DNA of 64,000 nt, taken from an alpha proteobacterium AAP38 (GTDB taxonomy: Bacteria > Pseudomonadota > Alphaproteobacteria > Azospirillales > Azospirillaceae). The DNA lies in NCBI GenBank assembly GCA_001296005.1, contig LJHR01000027.1:124001-188000 (forward strand), written 5' to 3'. The first letter of the stretch is position 1, and every line of letters starts with the position of its first letter. The notes beneath the pieces are model-generated. The model was not told the DNA's origin. It made no database searches and saw only the letters and a program-made list of their open reading frames with translations. Shown piece after piece: positions 1 through 9,009 of the stretch. The translations under genes and the position numbers were made by a program.

Positions 1-2
1 CC

Positions 3-1556
3 GCGCAGAAACTGGCGGAGGAAAGCAAGCTGGGCATCCCGCTGGTCATCAGTTCCGACCCGCGCAACCATTTCCAGGCCACGTTCGGGCTGACGGTCAG
101 TGCCGGAAAATCCACGCAATGGCCGGAACCGCCGGGCATGGCCGCCACGGGCAATCCCGATCTGGTGCGCGAATTCGGACGCATCGCGGCGCGGGAATAT
201 CGCGCCATGGGTATCACCATGGCCCTGTCGCCCATGGCCGATCTGGCCAGCGAGCCGCGCTGGCCGCGCACCAATGGCACTTTCGGCGATGATCCGGCAA
301 AGGTTGAACGTTTCGTTCAGGCCTATGTGGAAGGGTTCCAAGGGGCGGCGGATGGGCTGGCGCCGGGCGGTGTGGCCACGGTCGTGAAACATTGGGCCGG
401 CTATGGCGCGCAGCCCGAAGGCTATGACGCACATAACCCCTACGGCCGCGACATCGCCTTTCCTGGTGGTTGGTTCGACCGGCATGTGGCCCCGTTCAAG
501 GGGGCCTTCCGCGCCCGGACGACCGGTGTCATGCCCACCTATGGCAAGCTGCCGACCGATGTCACCATTAATGGCCGCCCCGCCGAGCCTGTGGCCGCCG
601 GGTTCAGCCGGCAGATGCTGACCGAGCTGTTGCGCGATACCTACCGTTTCGACGGGTTCGTGCTGACTGACTGGAAGATCACCGATGATTGCCTGACGCC
701 CTGCCTGCAGGGCACTTTGAAGCATGACGAGGTCGGCATGCCCTGGGGCGTTGAAGACCTGAGCAAGGCGGAGCGGTTCGCCAAGGCCTTGGATGCCGGG
801 GTGGATCAGTTTGGCGGGGTTATGGACCCGGATATCCTGGTCCGGCTGGTGGAAAGCGGACGCATCACGACTGACCGGATCGACCTGTCGGTGCGCCGCA
901 TGCTGGTGGTGATGTTCCAATTGGGACTGTTCGAAAACCCTTATGTCGATGCCGATGCGGCGGAAGCCATCGTCGGTGCCCCGACAGACCGGGAAAAGGC
1001 CATGGAGGCACAGCGCCGGTCGCTGGTCCTGCTGGAGGCGGCATCCGGTACATTACCCCTGGACCCGAAGGCGAAGCCGCGTGTCTGGCTTTGGAAGATG
1101 GATGCGGCCAGCGTTGCCGCGCGCGGCTTCACCGTGGTGGACAGCCCCGAACAGGCTGATATCGCCCTGCTGCGCATTGCGACGCCCTTCACCACGCGGC
1201 CCGCCTTTTTCTTCGGTTCCCGCCATCATGAGGGATCGCTGGCCTTTGCATCGGATAATCCCGACCGTCTGGCCGTGGAGCGTGCGGCGGCGGCGGATCT
1301 GCCTGTAATCGTCAGCACCTATCTGGACCGGCCTGCCATCCTTGGCCCCGTCAAGGATAAGGCCAGTGTCCTGATCGGCGATTTCGGCGCCTCTGATGAC
1401 GCACTGCTGGACCTGTTGACCGGGAAGGCCCGGTTCCAGGGGCGGTTACCGTTTGAACTGCCCTCGTCTATGCAGGCGGTGGAAAAGCAGTTGCCGGACG
1501 TGTCTGCGGACAGTGAGAAGCCGCTATACCCATCCGGTTTTGGCCGGGACGGTTGA
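3..1556 (+). CDS. Beta-glucosidase, glycoside hydrolase family 3 (5' end missing)
   Basis: The reading frame is already open at base 3, so the N-terminus lies before the window. The visible protein has the GH3 TIM-barrel motifs LGIPLVISSD, the KHWAGYG lysine-histidine motif (near base 390) and GFVLTDW, whose Asp (codon 669-671) is the expected catalytic nucleophile. It ends in a GH3 C-terminal sandwich domain (GRLPFELP ... YPSGFGRDG) with no fibronectin-III extension. The family hydrolyses terminal beta-linked glucose or related sugars from oligosaccharides or plant glucosides. Whether it is exported cannot be judged without the N-terminus. It converges with the minus-strand FAH operon across a shared terminator. 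The family is certain; the substrate is not. Confidence 0.92.
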   Translation, partial: AQKLAEESKLGIPLVISSDPRNHFQATFGLTVSAGKSTQWPEPPGMAATGNPDLVREFGRIAAREYRAMGITMALSPMADLASEPRWPRTNGTFGDDPAKVERFVQAYVEGFQGAADGLAPGGVATVVKHWAGYGAQPEGYDAHNPYGRDIAFPGGWFDRHVAPFKGAFRARTTGVMPTYGKLPTDVTINGRPAEPVAAGFSRQMLTELLRDTYRFDGFVLTDWKITDDCLTPCLQGTLKHDEVGMPWGVEDLSKAERFAKALDAGVDQFGGVMDPDILVRLVESGRITTDRIDLSVRRMLVVMFQLGLFENPYVDADAAEAIVGAPTDREKAMEAQRRSLVLLEAASGTLPLDPKAKPRVWLWKMDAASVAARGFTVVDSPEQADIALLRIATPFTTRPAFFFGSRHHEGSLAFASDNPDRLAVERAAAADLPVIVSTYLDRPAILGPVKDKASVLIGDFGASDDALLDLLTGKARFQGRLPFELPSSMQAVEKQLPDVSADSEKPLYPSGFGRDG

Positions 1557-1576
1557 TCATTACGAAAACGGATCAG

Positions 1577-1610
1577 AAAAAGGAGGGCGGAATTTCCGCC
1601 CCCCTTTTTT
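1577..1610. terminator. Bidirectional Rho-independent terminator
   Basis: GGCGGAA and TTCCGCC arms form a GC-rich hairpin, extended by AGGAG/CCCCT pairing with one mismatch. It is flanked by a T run on the right and an A run on the left, so it can stop transcription in both directions. It lies between the convergent GH3 (ends 1556) and FAH (ends 1612) genes. Confidence 0.75.
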
Positions 1611-1611
1611 G

Positions 1612-2454
1612 TTACGTTTCATCAACGATTTCGTTCCGCAGAAGCCCGACGCCGGAGATATCCACCTCCACCACGTCGCCCGGCTTCATCCATAGCGGGG
1701 GTTCCCGCTTGGCACCCACCCCACCCGGCGTGCCGGTCAGGATCACATCGCCCGGCGACAGGGGGGAGAAGCTGGACAGATAGGACACGATCACCGGCAG
1801 CGGGAAGATCAGATCGGCCATCGGCGCATGCTGCACCACCTGTCCATTCAGGCGCGTGGTCACTGTGACGGCGGGCAGGTCCGTAATCTCGTCCGGCGTG
1901 ACCAACCAGGGTCCAAGCGCACCGGTGGACGGGAAATTCTTCCCCGGCGTGAATTGCTGCGTATGCCATTGCCAATCGCGCACAGAGGCATCATTGGCGC
2001 AGGTGAAGCCGGCAATATGCGCCATCGCCTCATTTTCGGGGATATAGCGCCCGCCCTTGCCGATGACGATGGCCAGTTCGCCCTCGAAATCCAGGCTGGT
2101 GGACACGCGTGGCCGGACGATGGGGGCACCATGGGCGGTCAGGGTATCGGCAAAGCGGGTGAAGATGGACGGATGCCCCACCTTGGCCCGGCCCGTCTCC
2201 TGCCGATGCGTTTCATAATTATGGCCGACGCAGAAGATCTTGCCCGGATTGGGCAGTACCGGCAGCAGGGTCACCGATGACAGCGGCAGGGTGGGGGCCG
2301 TCCGCGCCGCCAGATCGATCAGCAGGTCCTTGGCCAGCGCCGTTTTCAGGTCGGGCGCCTGGGCACCGGCGATGGCACCCAGGTCATGCACCTGCCCATC
2401 CTCGACCAGACCGTAACTCTCAACGGTGCCGTGGCGGAAGCTTAACAGTTTCAT
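1612..2454 (-). CDS. Fumarylacetoacetate hydrolase (FAH) family protein
   Basis: A 280-residue FAH-fold enzyme. Visible family motifs are GHNY (residues 77-80), the metal-binding DFEGELA (122-128, acidic ligands E124 and E126), the ND near 155, GKNFPSTGALGPW, and GDVILTGTPGGVG near the C-terminus. Members hydrolyse carbon-carbon bonds of beta-diketo acids, or hydrate/decarboxylate 2-oxo acids, with a divalent metal. As last gene of the TonB receptor / MhpA-like / GlcG / VOC operon (14 bp after the VOC gene) it probably processes the ring-cleavage product in the cytoplasm. The exact reaction (hydrolase, hydratase or decarboxylase) cannot be told from sequence. Confidence 0.9.
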   Translation of the reverse strand: MKLLSFRHGTVESYGLVEDGQVHDLGAIAGAQAPDLKTALAKDLLIDLAARTAPTLPLSSVTLLPVLPNPGKIFCVGHNYETHRQETGRAKVGHPSIFTRFADTLTAHGAPIVRPRVSTSLDFEGELAIVIGKGGRYIPENEAMAHIAGFTCANDASVRDWQWHTQQFTPGKNFPSTGALGPWLVTPDEITDLPAVTVTTRLNGQVVQHAPMADLIFPLPVIVSYLSSFSPLSPGDVILTGTPGGVGAKREPPLWMKPGDVVEVDISGVGLLRNEIVDET

Positions 2455-2468
2455 AGGCTTGCGGGTCC

Positions 2469-3344
2469 TTAAAGGCTAAGTGGGCGGTAGCGGAAATTGC
2501 GTTCGGCGGCGGCCAGGGCCGCCACGTCCTTGTCGGAAATGCCCCATTGGTCGATACGGTTCTGGGGCCAGGTCCAATCGTCGGGCGCGCCGACGCGGTA
2601 ATCGTCGGGCACGATCTCCACGGCGGTGGAAAACTCCACCACGGCACCGAAGGGTGCCACGAAATAGGCAAACGCATTGTCGCCCGGCCCGTGCCGGCCC
2701 GGTCCCCAGGCGGGGGCCATGCCGCTGTCGCGCAGGCGACCGATGCCGCGCATCACCGCGTCCAGATCGTGCATCTCGAACGCGATATGGTTTAGGGAGC
2801 TGTGGCCCGCCCGCGCAAAGGCCACCGAATGGTGGGAATTGTTGCAGCGGACAAAGACCATGCCCTTGGTCCGGTCCGATACGCGGAAGCCCAGAACCTT
2901 TTCCGCAGCGCTGGCCGTTGCCTCGGCATCGGTGGCGTTCATGACCACATGGGTCAGTTTCACGGGCAGGTCACGGCCTTCGATGGGCGCCACATCGCTG
3001 GTGCCATGCAGGAAGCGGAAAACCTCGCCCTCCGGCAACTGTACCAGAATGCCGGCTCCACCACCGGGATCGGCAGAGACAGTGTCCTTAACAGGCCAGC
3101 CGGCAGCGCGTGCGCGCGCGGCGATACCGGCAATCACGGCCTCATCGGCCACGAAGCTGGTGCAGCGGATGGAGGGGCCATCCGCCTCCGCCAGGGCGAC
3201 CAGATAGGGGAAGGGACCGGACCCGCGTAGATAGCGCGTACCGTCCGGCCCGGTTTCAGCATGCGCCAAACCCCAGATACTGGTCAGGAAGTCCGCAGCC
3301 TCTGCGGCCCCCGGCAAATTCAGTTCAATGCTGCGCAGGCGCAT
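2469..3344 (-). CDS. VOC-family protein, probable extradiol ring-cleavage dioxygenase
   Basis: A 291-residue protein with two vicinal-oxygen-chelate modules, the size of BphC/catechol 2,3-dioxygenase-type enzymes. The C-terminal module keeps the three expected metal ligands: H132 (KLTHVVMN), H186 (SLNHIAFEM) and E237 (GAVVEFSTAVE). The family uses Fe(II) or Mn(II) to open catecholic rings next to the hydroxyls. It lies 14 bp before the FAH gene and 12 bp after the GlcG-like gene. With the hydroxylase upstream, the order hydroxylate, cleave, hydrolyse is reasonable. A different VOC activity remains possible because the N-terminal half is divergent. Confidence 0.82.
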   Translation of the reverse strand: MRLRSIELNLPGAAEAADFLTSIWGLAHAETGPDGTRYLRGSGPFPYLVALAEADGPSIRCTSFVADEAVIAGIAARARAAGWPVKDTVSADPGGGAGILVQLPEGEVFRFLHGTSDVAPIEGRDLPVKLTHVVMNATDAEATASAAEKVLGFRVSDRTKGMVFVRCNNSHHSVAFARAGHSSLNHIAFEMHDLDAVMRGIGRLRDSGMAPAWGPGRHGPGDNAFAYFVAPFGAVVEFSTAVEIVPDDYRVGAPDDWTWPQNRIDQWGISDKDVAALAAAERNFRYRPLSL

Positions 3345-3356
3345 GGTCCGCCTCCT

Positions 3357-3800
3357 TCATGTGGTTGCAAGGCCGGGATCGGCGGTCAGGCCCGTGGCGG
3401 CGATGCCGGCCAGGGCACAGGCCTCATCCGCGTCGCCGGTATCGCCGCTGATCCCGACGGCACCGATCACGGTGCCTGCCGCATCCCGGATAAGCACACC
3501 GCCCGGCGACGGCGCCATGGCCCCGCCGCTGATCGCGAACAGGGCATTATAGAAGGTGGGAGAGGCATTGGCTCGGCGGGCCAGTTCCCGGCTGCCATAA
3601 CCCATGCCCAGCGCGCCCGTGGCCTTGGCGATGGCGATCTGTGGCCGCATCAGGCTAGCCCCATCTTCCCGCTTCAGCGCCACAAGATGTGCGCCGGCAT
3701 CCAGTACGGCGACGCAGAGCGGGGCGTAATCGCGGCGGCGGGCCTCGGCCAGTGCCTCATCCACGATATTGGCCGCAGCGGCCAGGGTCAGGCTGGACAT
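3357..3800 (-). CDS. GlcG/HbpS-like heme-degrading-domain protein
   Basis: A 147-residue protein of the GlcG/HbpS (PF03928-type) fold, recognised by its N-terminal LTLAAAANIVDEALAEA helix, the central VAVLDAGAHLVALKRED and the C-terminal GGVLIRDAAGTVIGAVGISG. The family includes heme- or cobalamin-binding proteins and partners in glycolate, propanediol and aromatic operons; its biochemical role is often unknown. No signal peptide is visible, so it should be cytoplasmic. Its start overlaps the end of the MhpA-like gene by 13 bp, which implies translational coupling. It may act as an accessory or heme/flavin-related protein for the hydroxylase; this is inference. Confidence 0.88.
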   Translation of the reverse strand: MSSLTLAAAANIVDEALAEARRRDYAPLCVAVLDAGAHLVALKREDGASLMRPQIAIAKATGALGMGYGSRELARRANASPTFYNALFAISGGAMAPSPGGVLIRDAAGTVIGAVGISGDTGDADEACALAGIAATGLTADPGLATT

Positions 3801-5350
3801 GTGATCCCCTCCTTCATCATGTGCAGGGTGGTGGCCAGTTGGGCTGCAAGATCGGGCAGGTCTGTGTCATCCGCAGCAAGGCCGAATATATAAGCATCGG
3901 GGCGCAGCAGCACCGACGCGGCGGGGCTGAGCCCCTGCCGGTCGAACCACGCGGCCAGCATGCCACTTTCATCCAGCAGATCCCGCCCGATGTGGCAGAC
4001 CTTCACGCCAAGACCGACGAGGACGGGGGGCAGGGCGATGTCACCGGCCCCTGGTCCGCGCAGCAGCACGAAGCCGCCGCCCGTCACATCATCCAGCAGC
4101 CAGGCTGTTCCGGCGGCATCGGTGACGCGCGGCTGTATGAAACGGGGGCCACCACCATCGCCGACCACGCCCTGCCGATAAGGCGGGATCAGATCGGCAG
4201 CGGTGGCACCGGGTGTGGCCGCACGCTGGCGCATCTCCGCATCGCGGGCCGCGGCCTTTACTGGGTCCAGTTCGCAGATATAGCGACCGGCGGCAACGGC
4301 GGCGCCAATCACCGCCCGCACATGCGGGTCGCGTTCCGGCTGATAGGTGGTCAGCAGGGCGGCATCCGCCCGGCCCGACAGAACCAGTTCCAGTTTCCAG
4401 GCCAGATTGGCGACATCACGCATTCCATGGCACATGCCCTGGCCAAAGAAGGGTGGCGTCTGGTGGGCGGCATCGCCGGCCAGGAACACCCGGTCCCGCT
4501 GCCATTCCAGCGCGACCAGACCATGAAACCGGTAGGTCGCCGCGCGGACCAGCCGGTGCGGAACTCCCTCGACCCAGGGGGCCAGCAGTTCGGCCACTTT
4601 CTCCGGCTGCATCATCTCCCGGTCATCCTCGCCGGGCAGCAGCATGAATTCCCAGCGGCGATGATTGCCGCGCCCCGGCACGATGGTGGCGGGGCGACGC
4701 GGATCGCACAGCATCACCGACAGTTTCTGCAGGTTGGCCGCCGGCGGCAGGCCGGTGAAATCGGGAAACCGCACCGGGCCATCCAGTTCCGCATCCACGA
4801 CCAGCCAGGGTTCTTCGAACCGCAGGTCGTCCAGGCGGATGTCCAGCGCCTTGCGCACCAAGCTGCGCGCGCCGTCGCAGGCAATGACATAGCGGGCGCT
4901 GGCCCGGTCACCGTCAGCCAGATGCAGGGTCACATGATCGTCCCCCTGATCCAGCCCCACCAACTCCGCGCCCAAGCGCAGGTCAACCGCCGGGTAGGTG
5001 GACAGGCCGCCGCGCAGCACGCCCTCCAGCTCTGGTTGATAAAAGAAGTAATCGTTGGCCCAGCCGAAGGGCCGTGCCTGTCCGGCGGAACCCAGATAGC
5101 GGATCACCCCGCCATCGGCACCGATATGCAGGTGCCCGTCGGTTTCGCGCATCAGGGGCAGCAGCCGGTCGATCAGGCCGATACCCTGAAAGATGCGCAT
5201 CATCTCGTGGTCGATATGCACGGCACGGGGCAGGGGGTGCGGGTCCGGTTCGCGTTCCAGCACCAGAACCGACAGCCCGGCCTTGCCCAACAGATGGGCG
5301 GCGGTGGCGCCGACGGGACCGCAGCCGACGATGGCGACGTCATGGATCAT
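3788..5350 (-). CDS. FAD-dependent aromatic hydroxylase, MhpA-like
   Basis: A 520-residue class A flavoprotein monooxygenase. It has the Rossmann GxGxxG at residues 9-14 (GCGPVG), the CDGARS motif at 158-163 and the FAD-ribityl GD motif at 292-293 in FLAGDAAHQTPPFFGQGM. Length and motif set match 3-(3-hydroxyphenyl)propionate hydroxylase (MhpA) and relatives, which use NAD(P)H and O2 to ortho-hydroxylate a phenol to a catechol. It is second in the operon after the TonB receptor and directly before GlcG, VOC dioxygenase and FAH genes. No MhpB, C, D, E or F gene accompanies it, so the substrate may differ from phenylpropionates. Confidence 0.9.
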   Translation of the reverse strand: MIHDVAIVGCGPVGATAAHLLGKAGLSVLVLEREPDPHPLPRAVHIDHEMMRIFQGIGLIDRLLPLMRETDGHLHIGADGGVIRYLGSAGQARPFGWANDYFFYQPELEGVLRGGLSTYPAVDLRLGAELVGLDQGDDHVTLHLADGDRASARYVIACDGARSLVRKALDIRLDDLRFEEPWLVVDAELDGPVRFPDFTGLPPAANLQKLSVMLCDPRRPATIVPGRGNHRRWEFMLLPGEDDREMMQPEKVAELLAPWVEGVPHRLVRAATYRFHGLVALEWQRDRVFLAGDAAHQTPPFFGQGMCHGMRDVANLAWKLELVLSGRADAALLTTYQPERDPHVRAVIGAAVAAGRYICELDPVKAAARDAEMRQRAATPGATAADLIPPYRQGVVGDGGGPRFIQPRVTDAAGTAWLLDDVTGGGFVLLRGPGAGDIALPPVLVGLGVKVCHIGRDLLDESGMLAAWFDRQGLSPAASVLLRPDAYIFGLAADDTDLPDLAAQLATTLHMMKEGITCPA

Positions 5351-5380
5351 GGCGGCCTAAGGGGTTTTCGTGAAGAAAGG

Positions 5381-5414
5381 GGCCGGCGGCGATCCCTGTC
5401 AGGCGCCGCCGGCC
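5381..5414 (-). terminator. Hairpin after TonB receptor gene
   Basis: A perfect 11-bp inverted repeat (GGCCGGCGGCG / CGCCGCCGGCC, 12-nt loop) lies 8 bp after the receptor stop codon. Reading on the minus strand it is followed by CCTTTCTTC, a weak T tract. It may attenuate rather than fully stop transcription into the MhpA-like gene. Confidence 0.55.
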
Positions 5415-5422
5415 GGTTGGGA

Positions 5423-7768
5423 TCAGAACTTCACGCGCAGGGTGCCACCCATGTACCGGGCCGCTTCCTTGGACGTGAAATACAGGATGTTGCCGGGGTT
5501 GGCGGCGTTGGTCAGGATGTTGTCGCGCTGCATGCCCGTCGCGAAATGCTTGTCGGTCAGGTTGCGGACATAGAGGGTCAACTGGTAGCGGTCATCCTGC
5601 GACAGCACGCCCACCGACAGGTCGATGGTGCTGTATCCGCCTTGGGTCAGGCCGGCATCCTGCTCCAGGGAGAAGGTGGTACCGCTCTGCGTGTTGAACC
5701 CGACTTGGGCGAAACCGTTCCAGTCGGTGGCGATTTCATCCTCGTACCGGACATTGATATTGCCGCGCCAGCGCGGGGCGTTGGGCAGGTCGCCGCTACG
5801 AACATTCTGGACGGTGCCATTGCCCAGACGGAAGCAACTATTGACCGGTTCCGCCGCTCCCGTTGCCAGGGTGATGGCCGCCGCCTGGGCCGGCAGGGCG
5901 CAGGCGATGCGGTCGGCATCAAACGTGGCATCCAGATAGGTGACGCCGCCATTGATGCTGAGGGCTGACGTGGCACGGGCCTGGAACTCGATCTCCGCAC
6001 CCTTCGATACCGAGGAGCCGGCATTGGTCGGCACCGACACGTTGGGCGCGATGGTCGACTGAACCTGCAGGTCCTGATACTTGGCATAAAACAGGGCGCT
6101 GTTCAGGATCAGGCGGCCATTCAGGGCCTGCTGCTTCCAGCCCAGTTCATAGGAATTCACCGTTTCCGGGCGCACGGGCGTCTGGCTGGCGAAATTCGCC
6201 GTCAGTTCAACGTCGTAGCCCTGACCCTTATAGCCGCGTGACCAAGTGAAATAGGTCTGGGCATCGCGGTCGATCTCGTATTTCAGACCGGCCTTGCCCG
6301 ACAGGTCGGTGTCGGAAACGCTGCCCGACCCGGTAGAGGTGGCAAACAGCAACCGGTCACCGGCATAGGGTGCGGTACCGAAACGGGTACCGCTGTAGGA
6401 TACCTTTTCCCGTTGCAGACGGAAACCGGCAAAGGCCGACAACGCGTCTGTCAGCTCATATTCCACCTGACCGAAGGCGGCGTAATTGTCCGTCTTGGTA
6501 TTCGCCGCGTGATTGGAGGAGGAGAAGAAGGAGGTGGCGCAAGGCTGCCCGAAGGCGGTGCCCGGCGTCACGCAGCCGCCCACGCGGCGGGTAAACGCGC
6601 GGTCCAGGTCCAGGTTGAAGTAGAACAGGCCGAACGTGTAGGTCAGGGGCTGGTTTGCGGCGGAGGCCAGACGCAGTTCCTGTGTGAACTGGCTGATATC
6701 GGCGGTACCGCCATTGACGCCGAAATAGCCGTTGCCGAATGGCAGATAGAGCGGCGTGGCCGAATTGAACCCGTCCACATCGACATTATTCTCGATCTTC
6801 CAGTTGCGGACGGCGGTGACGGACGTCAGGACATGGTCGCCCAGGTCCAGATTGGCCTCCACCGACCCGCCGGCCTGATCGGAATTGGCGAAGGTCCGGG
6901 TATCGCCGCTGCTGACGGTACGGTTTTCGGATGAAGCGACGACCGGCCCCCGGATCGCGGCCAGAACGCTGTTGGTGGTCAGGTAGGGGATCGGCTGGCA
7001 GCAGTCGCTTTCGCTGTCGCGTAGGTCGGCGGTGAACAGGAAGTTCAGGTTTTCCGCGGCCTGCCACTCGACCTTGCCGCGCACGCCGACATCGCGACCG
7101 CCATAGACATGCTCACCACGGCCATAATCGTAAACATAACCGCGATTGTCGGTGTAATAGCCGGTCAGCCGGGCGCCTACCGTCTCGCTGATCGGGCCGG
7201 AGACGGAGGCACGGGCACGGTATTCCCCCTGCTCCGCGATGCCGATTTCCGCGACACCTTCAAAGTCGCGCGACGGGCGCTTCGTCACGATGTTGATCAC
7301 ACCGGCGGTGGCGTTCTTGCCGAACAGCGTGCCCTGCGGGCCGCGCAGCACCTCCACCCGCTCCACATCGATCAGGTCTTGGAAGCCCTGGCCCTGACGT
7401 GACATGACGACGCCATCCACCACGAAGGACACAGCGGATTCCAGACCGGCATTGAACAGGGCCGTACCGACGCCGCGAATGCGGACATTATTGTTCAGAT
7501 CGCTGGTCGACTGTGTATAGGTCAGCGAGGGCACCAGGGCGGCAACGCCCGCCGTGCTGCTGACCTGGGAATTGGCCAGAGCGTCGGCGGAAAGCGCGCT
7601 GACGGCCAGCGGCACGTCCTGCAGGCGCTCGGCCCGCTTCTGCGCCGTCACCACGATTTCTTCAAGCACCAGGCTGTCATCGGCCTGCTGTGCCTGCGCC
7701 GGCATCATTGCAGCGGCCAGCATGGTGGTGGCCATCAGGCAGTGGCGCCAGTTCGGCTGGAAAGTCAT
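5423..7768 (-). CDS. TonB-dependent outer-membrane receptor
   Basis: A 781-residue receptor with a cleavable signal peptide (about residues 1-27, ending AQAQ). A TonB-box/plug region begins LEEIVVTAQKRAERLQDVPL, and the rest is a beta-barrel closing with the terminal Phe of TLRVKF. The plug carries the usual VEVLRGPQGTLFGKN signature. The start is supported by a strong purine-rich ribosome site (GGGAGGAAG). It heads the MhpA-like/GlcG/VOC/FAH operon, so it probably imports an aromatic or phenolic ligand rather than iron, but no ligand can be read from sequence. An inverted repeat lies about 85 bp upstream. Confidence 0.93.
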   Translation of the reverse strand: MTFQPNWRHCLMATTMLAAAMMPAQAQQADDSLVLEEIVVTAQKRAERLQDVPLAVSALSADALANSQVSSTAGVAALVPSLTYTQSTSDLNNNVRIRGVGTALFNAGLESAVSFVVDGVVMSRQGQGFQDLIDVERVEVLRGPQGTLFGKNATAGVINIVTKRPSRDFEGVAEIGIAEQGEYRARASVSGPISETVGARLTGYYTDNRGYVYDYGRGEHVYGGRDVGVRGKVEWQAAENLNFLFTADLRDSESDCCQPIPYLTTNSVLAAIRGPVVASSENRTVSSGDTRTFANSDQAGGSVEANLDLGDHVLTSVTAVRNWKIENNVDVDGFNSATPLYLPFGNGYFGVNGGTADISQFTQELRLASAANQPLTYTFGLFYFNLDLDRAFTRRVGGCVTPGTAFGQPCATSFFSSSNHAANTKTDNYAAFGQVEYELTDALSAFAGFRLQREKVSYSGTRFGTAPYAGDRLLFATSTGSGSVSDTDLSGKAGLKYEIDRDAQTYFTWSRGYKGQGYDVELTANFASQTPVRPETVNSYELGWKQQALNGRLILNSALFYAKYQDLQVQSTIAPNVSVPTNAGSSVSKGAEIEFQARATSALSINGGVTYLDATFDADRIACALPAQAAAITLATGAAEPVNSCFRLGNGTVQNVRSGDLPNAPRWRGNINVRYEDEIATDWNGFAQVGFNTQSGTTFSLEQDAGLTQGGYSTIDLSVGVLSQDDRYQLTLYVRNLTDKHFATGMQRDNILTNAANPGNILYFTSKEAARYMGGTLRVKF

Positions 7769-7852
7769 TCTCTTCCTCCCTTCACATCAACTTGACCGGG
7801 CGGCGTTGGGCCGGACCGGCAATGGTTTTGGGAAGGAAGTGCCCGTCGGCAG

Positions 7853-7870
7853 CATCATTGTCCAATGATG
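7853..7870. promoter_or_regulatory. Perfect inverted repeat upstream of TonB receptor operon
   Basis: CATCATTG and CAATGATG, separated by TC, form an 18-bp palindrome, the typical shape of a dimeric repressor operator. It lies 85 bp before the receptor start at 7768 and 52 bp before the 3' end of the ttuC-like gene. No -10/-35 pair is obvious around it. No candidate regulator is adjacent. Confidence 0.5.
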
Positions 7871-7921
7871 ATAAATGCGCAGGTACCCAATTTTACTTAT
7901 GACAGGAGGCGCGGTGGCTGG

Positions 7922-8998
7922 TCAGCGCAGGGCATCGGCGATGGCCTTGCCACAGGTCACGGTATCTGCCGGTCCGCCAAGATCGCGGGTGCGCAGATGT
8001 TTTTGGGCCAGAACCTTCTCAATGGCAGTCACGATGGCGGCCCCCGCCGCATATTCACCCAGATGGTCCAGCATCAGGGCGGCGGACCATATTTGACCCA
8101 CCGGGTTGGCGATCCATTGACCGGCAATGTCGGGGGCGGAGCCGTGGACCGGCTCGAACAATGACGGGAAGCGGCCATCGGGATTGATGTTGCCGGCGGG
8201 CGCGATGCCAATGGTGCCGGTGCAGGCGGGCCCCAGGTCGGAAAGGATGTCGCCGAACAGGTTGGAGGCCACAACCACGTCGAACCAATCCGGATGCTGC
8301 ACGAAATGGGCGGCCAGGATGTCGATATGGTATTTGTCCCAGCGCACGTCGGGATAATTGTTGGCCATCGCCTCCACCCGTTCATCCCAATAGGGCATGG
8401 TGATGGCGATCCCGTTGGATTTGGTGGCCGATGTCAGGTGCTTTCTGTCCCGCCGCCGGGCTAGGTCGAAGGCGTATTTCAGTATACGGTCGGTGCCGAT
8501 CCGGGTCATCACCGTCTCCTGCATCACGACTTCGCGGTCGGTGCCGGGGAAGATACGCCCGCCGATGGAGGAATATTCCCCCTCCGTATTCTCGCGCACG
8601 ACATAGAAATCAATGTCACCCGGCTTGCGGCCTGCCAGCGGGCTTTCCACGCCCGGCATCAGGCGGACGGGGCGCAGGTTCACATACTGGTCAAATTCGC
8701 GGCGGAACTGGATCAGCGAACCCCAAAGCGAAACATGGTCCGGCACGGTTGCGGGCCAGCCCACGGCACCGAAAAAGATCGCGTCATGCCCGCCGATCTG
8801 CGACTTCCAATCATCGGGCATCATCTTGCCGTGCTGGAAATAGTAATCGCAGCTCGCAAAGTCGAAATGATCAAACTGGAAACGGATGCCGAAACGCGCC
8901 GACACGGCTTCCAGAACCCGCAATCCTTCGGGCACCACTTCCTTGCCGATGCCGTCACCAGGGATGACGGCGATGCGGTAGGGGCGTTCCTTGCTCAT
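7922..8998 (-). CDS. ttuC: Tartrate/D-malate dehydrogenase (decarboxylating), TtuC-like
   Basis: A 358-residue member of the isocitrate/isopropylmalate dehydrogenase family. It begins RIAVIPGDGIGKEVV and carries the long family signature NLFGDILSDLGPACTGTIG. Length and sequence resemble the tartrate dehydrogenase/D-malate dehydrogenase branch (TtuC/DmlA) more than leucine or TCA-cycle enzymes. This branch uses NAD and a divalent metal to oxidise (R)-malate or tartrates, decarboxylating some of them to pyruvate or D-glycerate. The gene is last in the operon TonB receptor - glycerate kinase - ttuC, 11 bp after the kinase; kinase plus dehydrogenase fit tartrate catabolism to 2-phosphoglycerate. 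Confidence 0.85.
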   Translation of the reverse strand: MSKERPYRIAVIPGDGIGKEVVPEGLRVLEAVSARFGIRFQFDHFDFASCDYYFQHGKMMPDDWKSQIGGHDAIFFGAVGWPATVPDHVSLWGSLIQFRREFDQYVNLRPVRLMPGVESPLAGRKPGDIDFYVVRENTEGEYSSIGGRIFPGTDREVVMQETVMTRIGTDRILKYAFDLARRRDRKHLTSATKSNGIAITMPYWDERVEAMANNYPDVRWDKYHIDILAAHFVQHPDWFDVVVASNLFGDILSDLGPACTGTIGIAPAGNINPDGRFPSLFEPVHGSAPDIAGQWIANPVGQIWSAALMLDHLGEYAAGAAIVTAIEKVLAQKHLRTRDLGGPADTVTCGKAIADALR

Positions 8999-9009
8999 TC
9001 AATCAATCC

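Noticed and set aside
3689-5968. Open frame of 759 codons on the plus strand
   Set aside because: It runs antisense to the MhpA-like and TonB receptor genes, has a His/Gln/Gly/Arg-rich composition typical of antisense frames in GC-rich DNA, and resembles no family.
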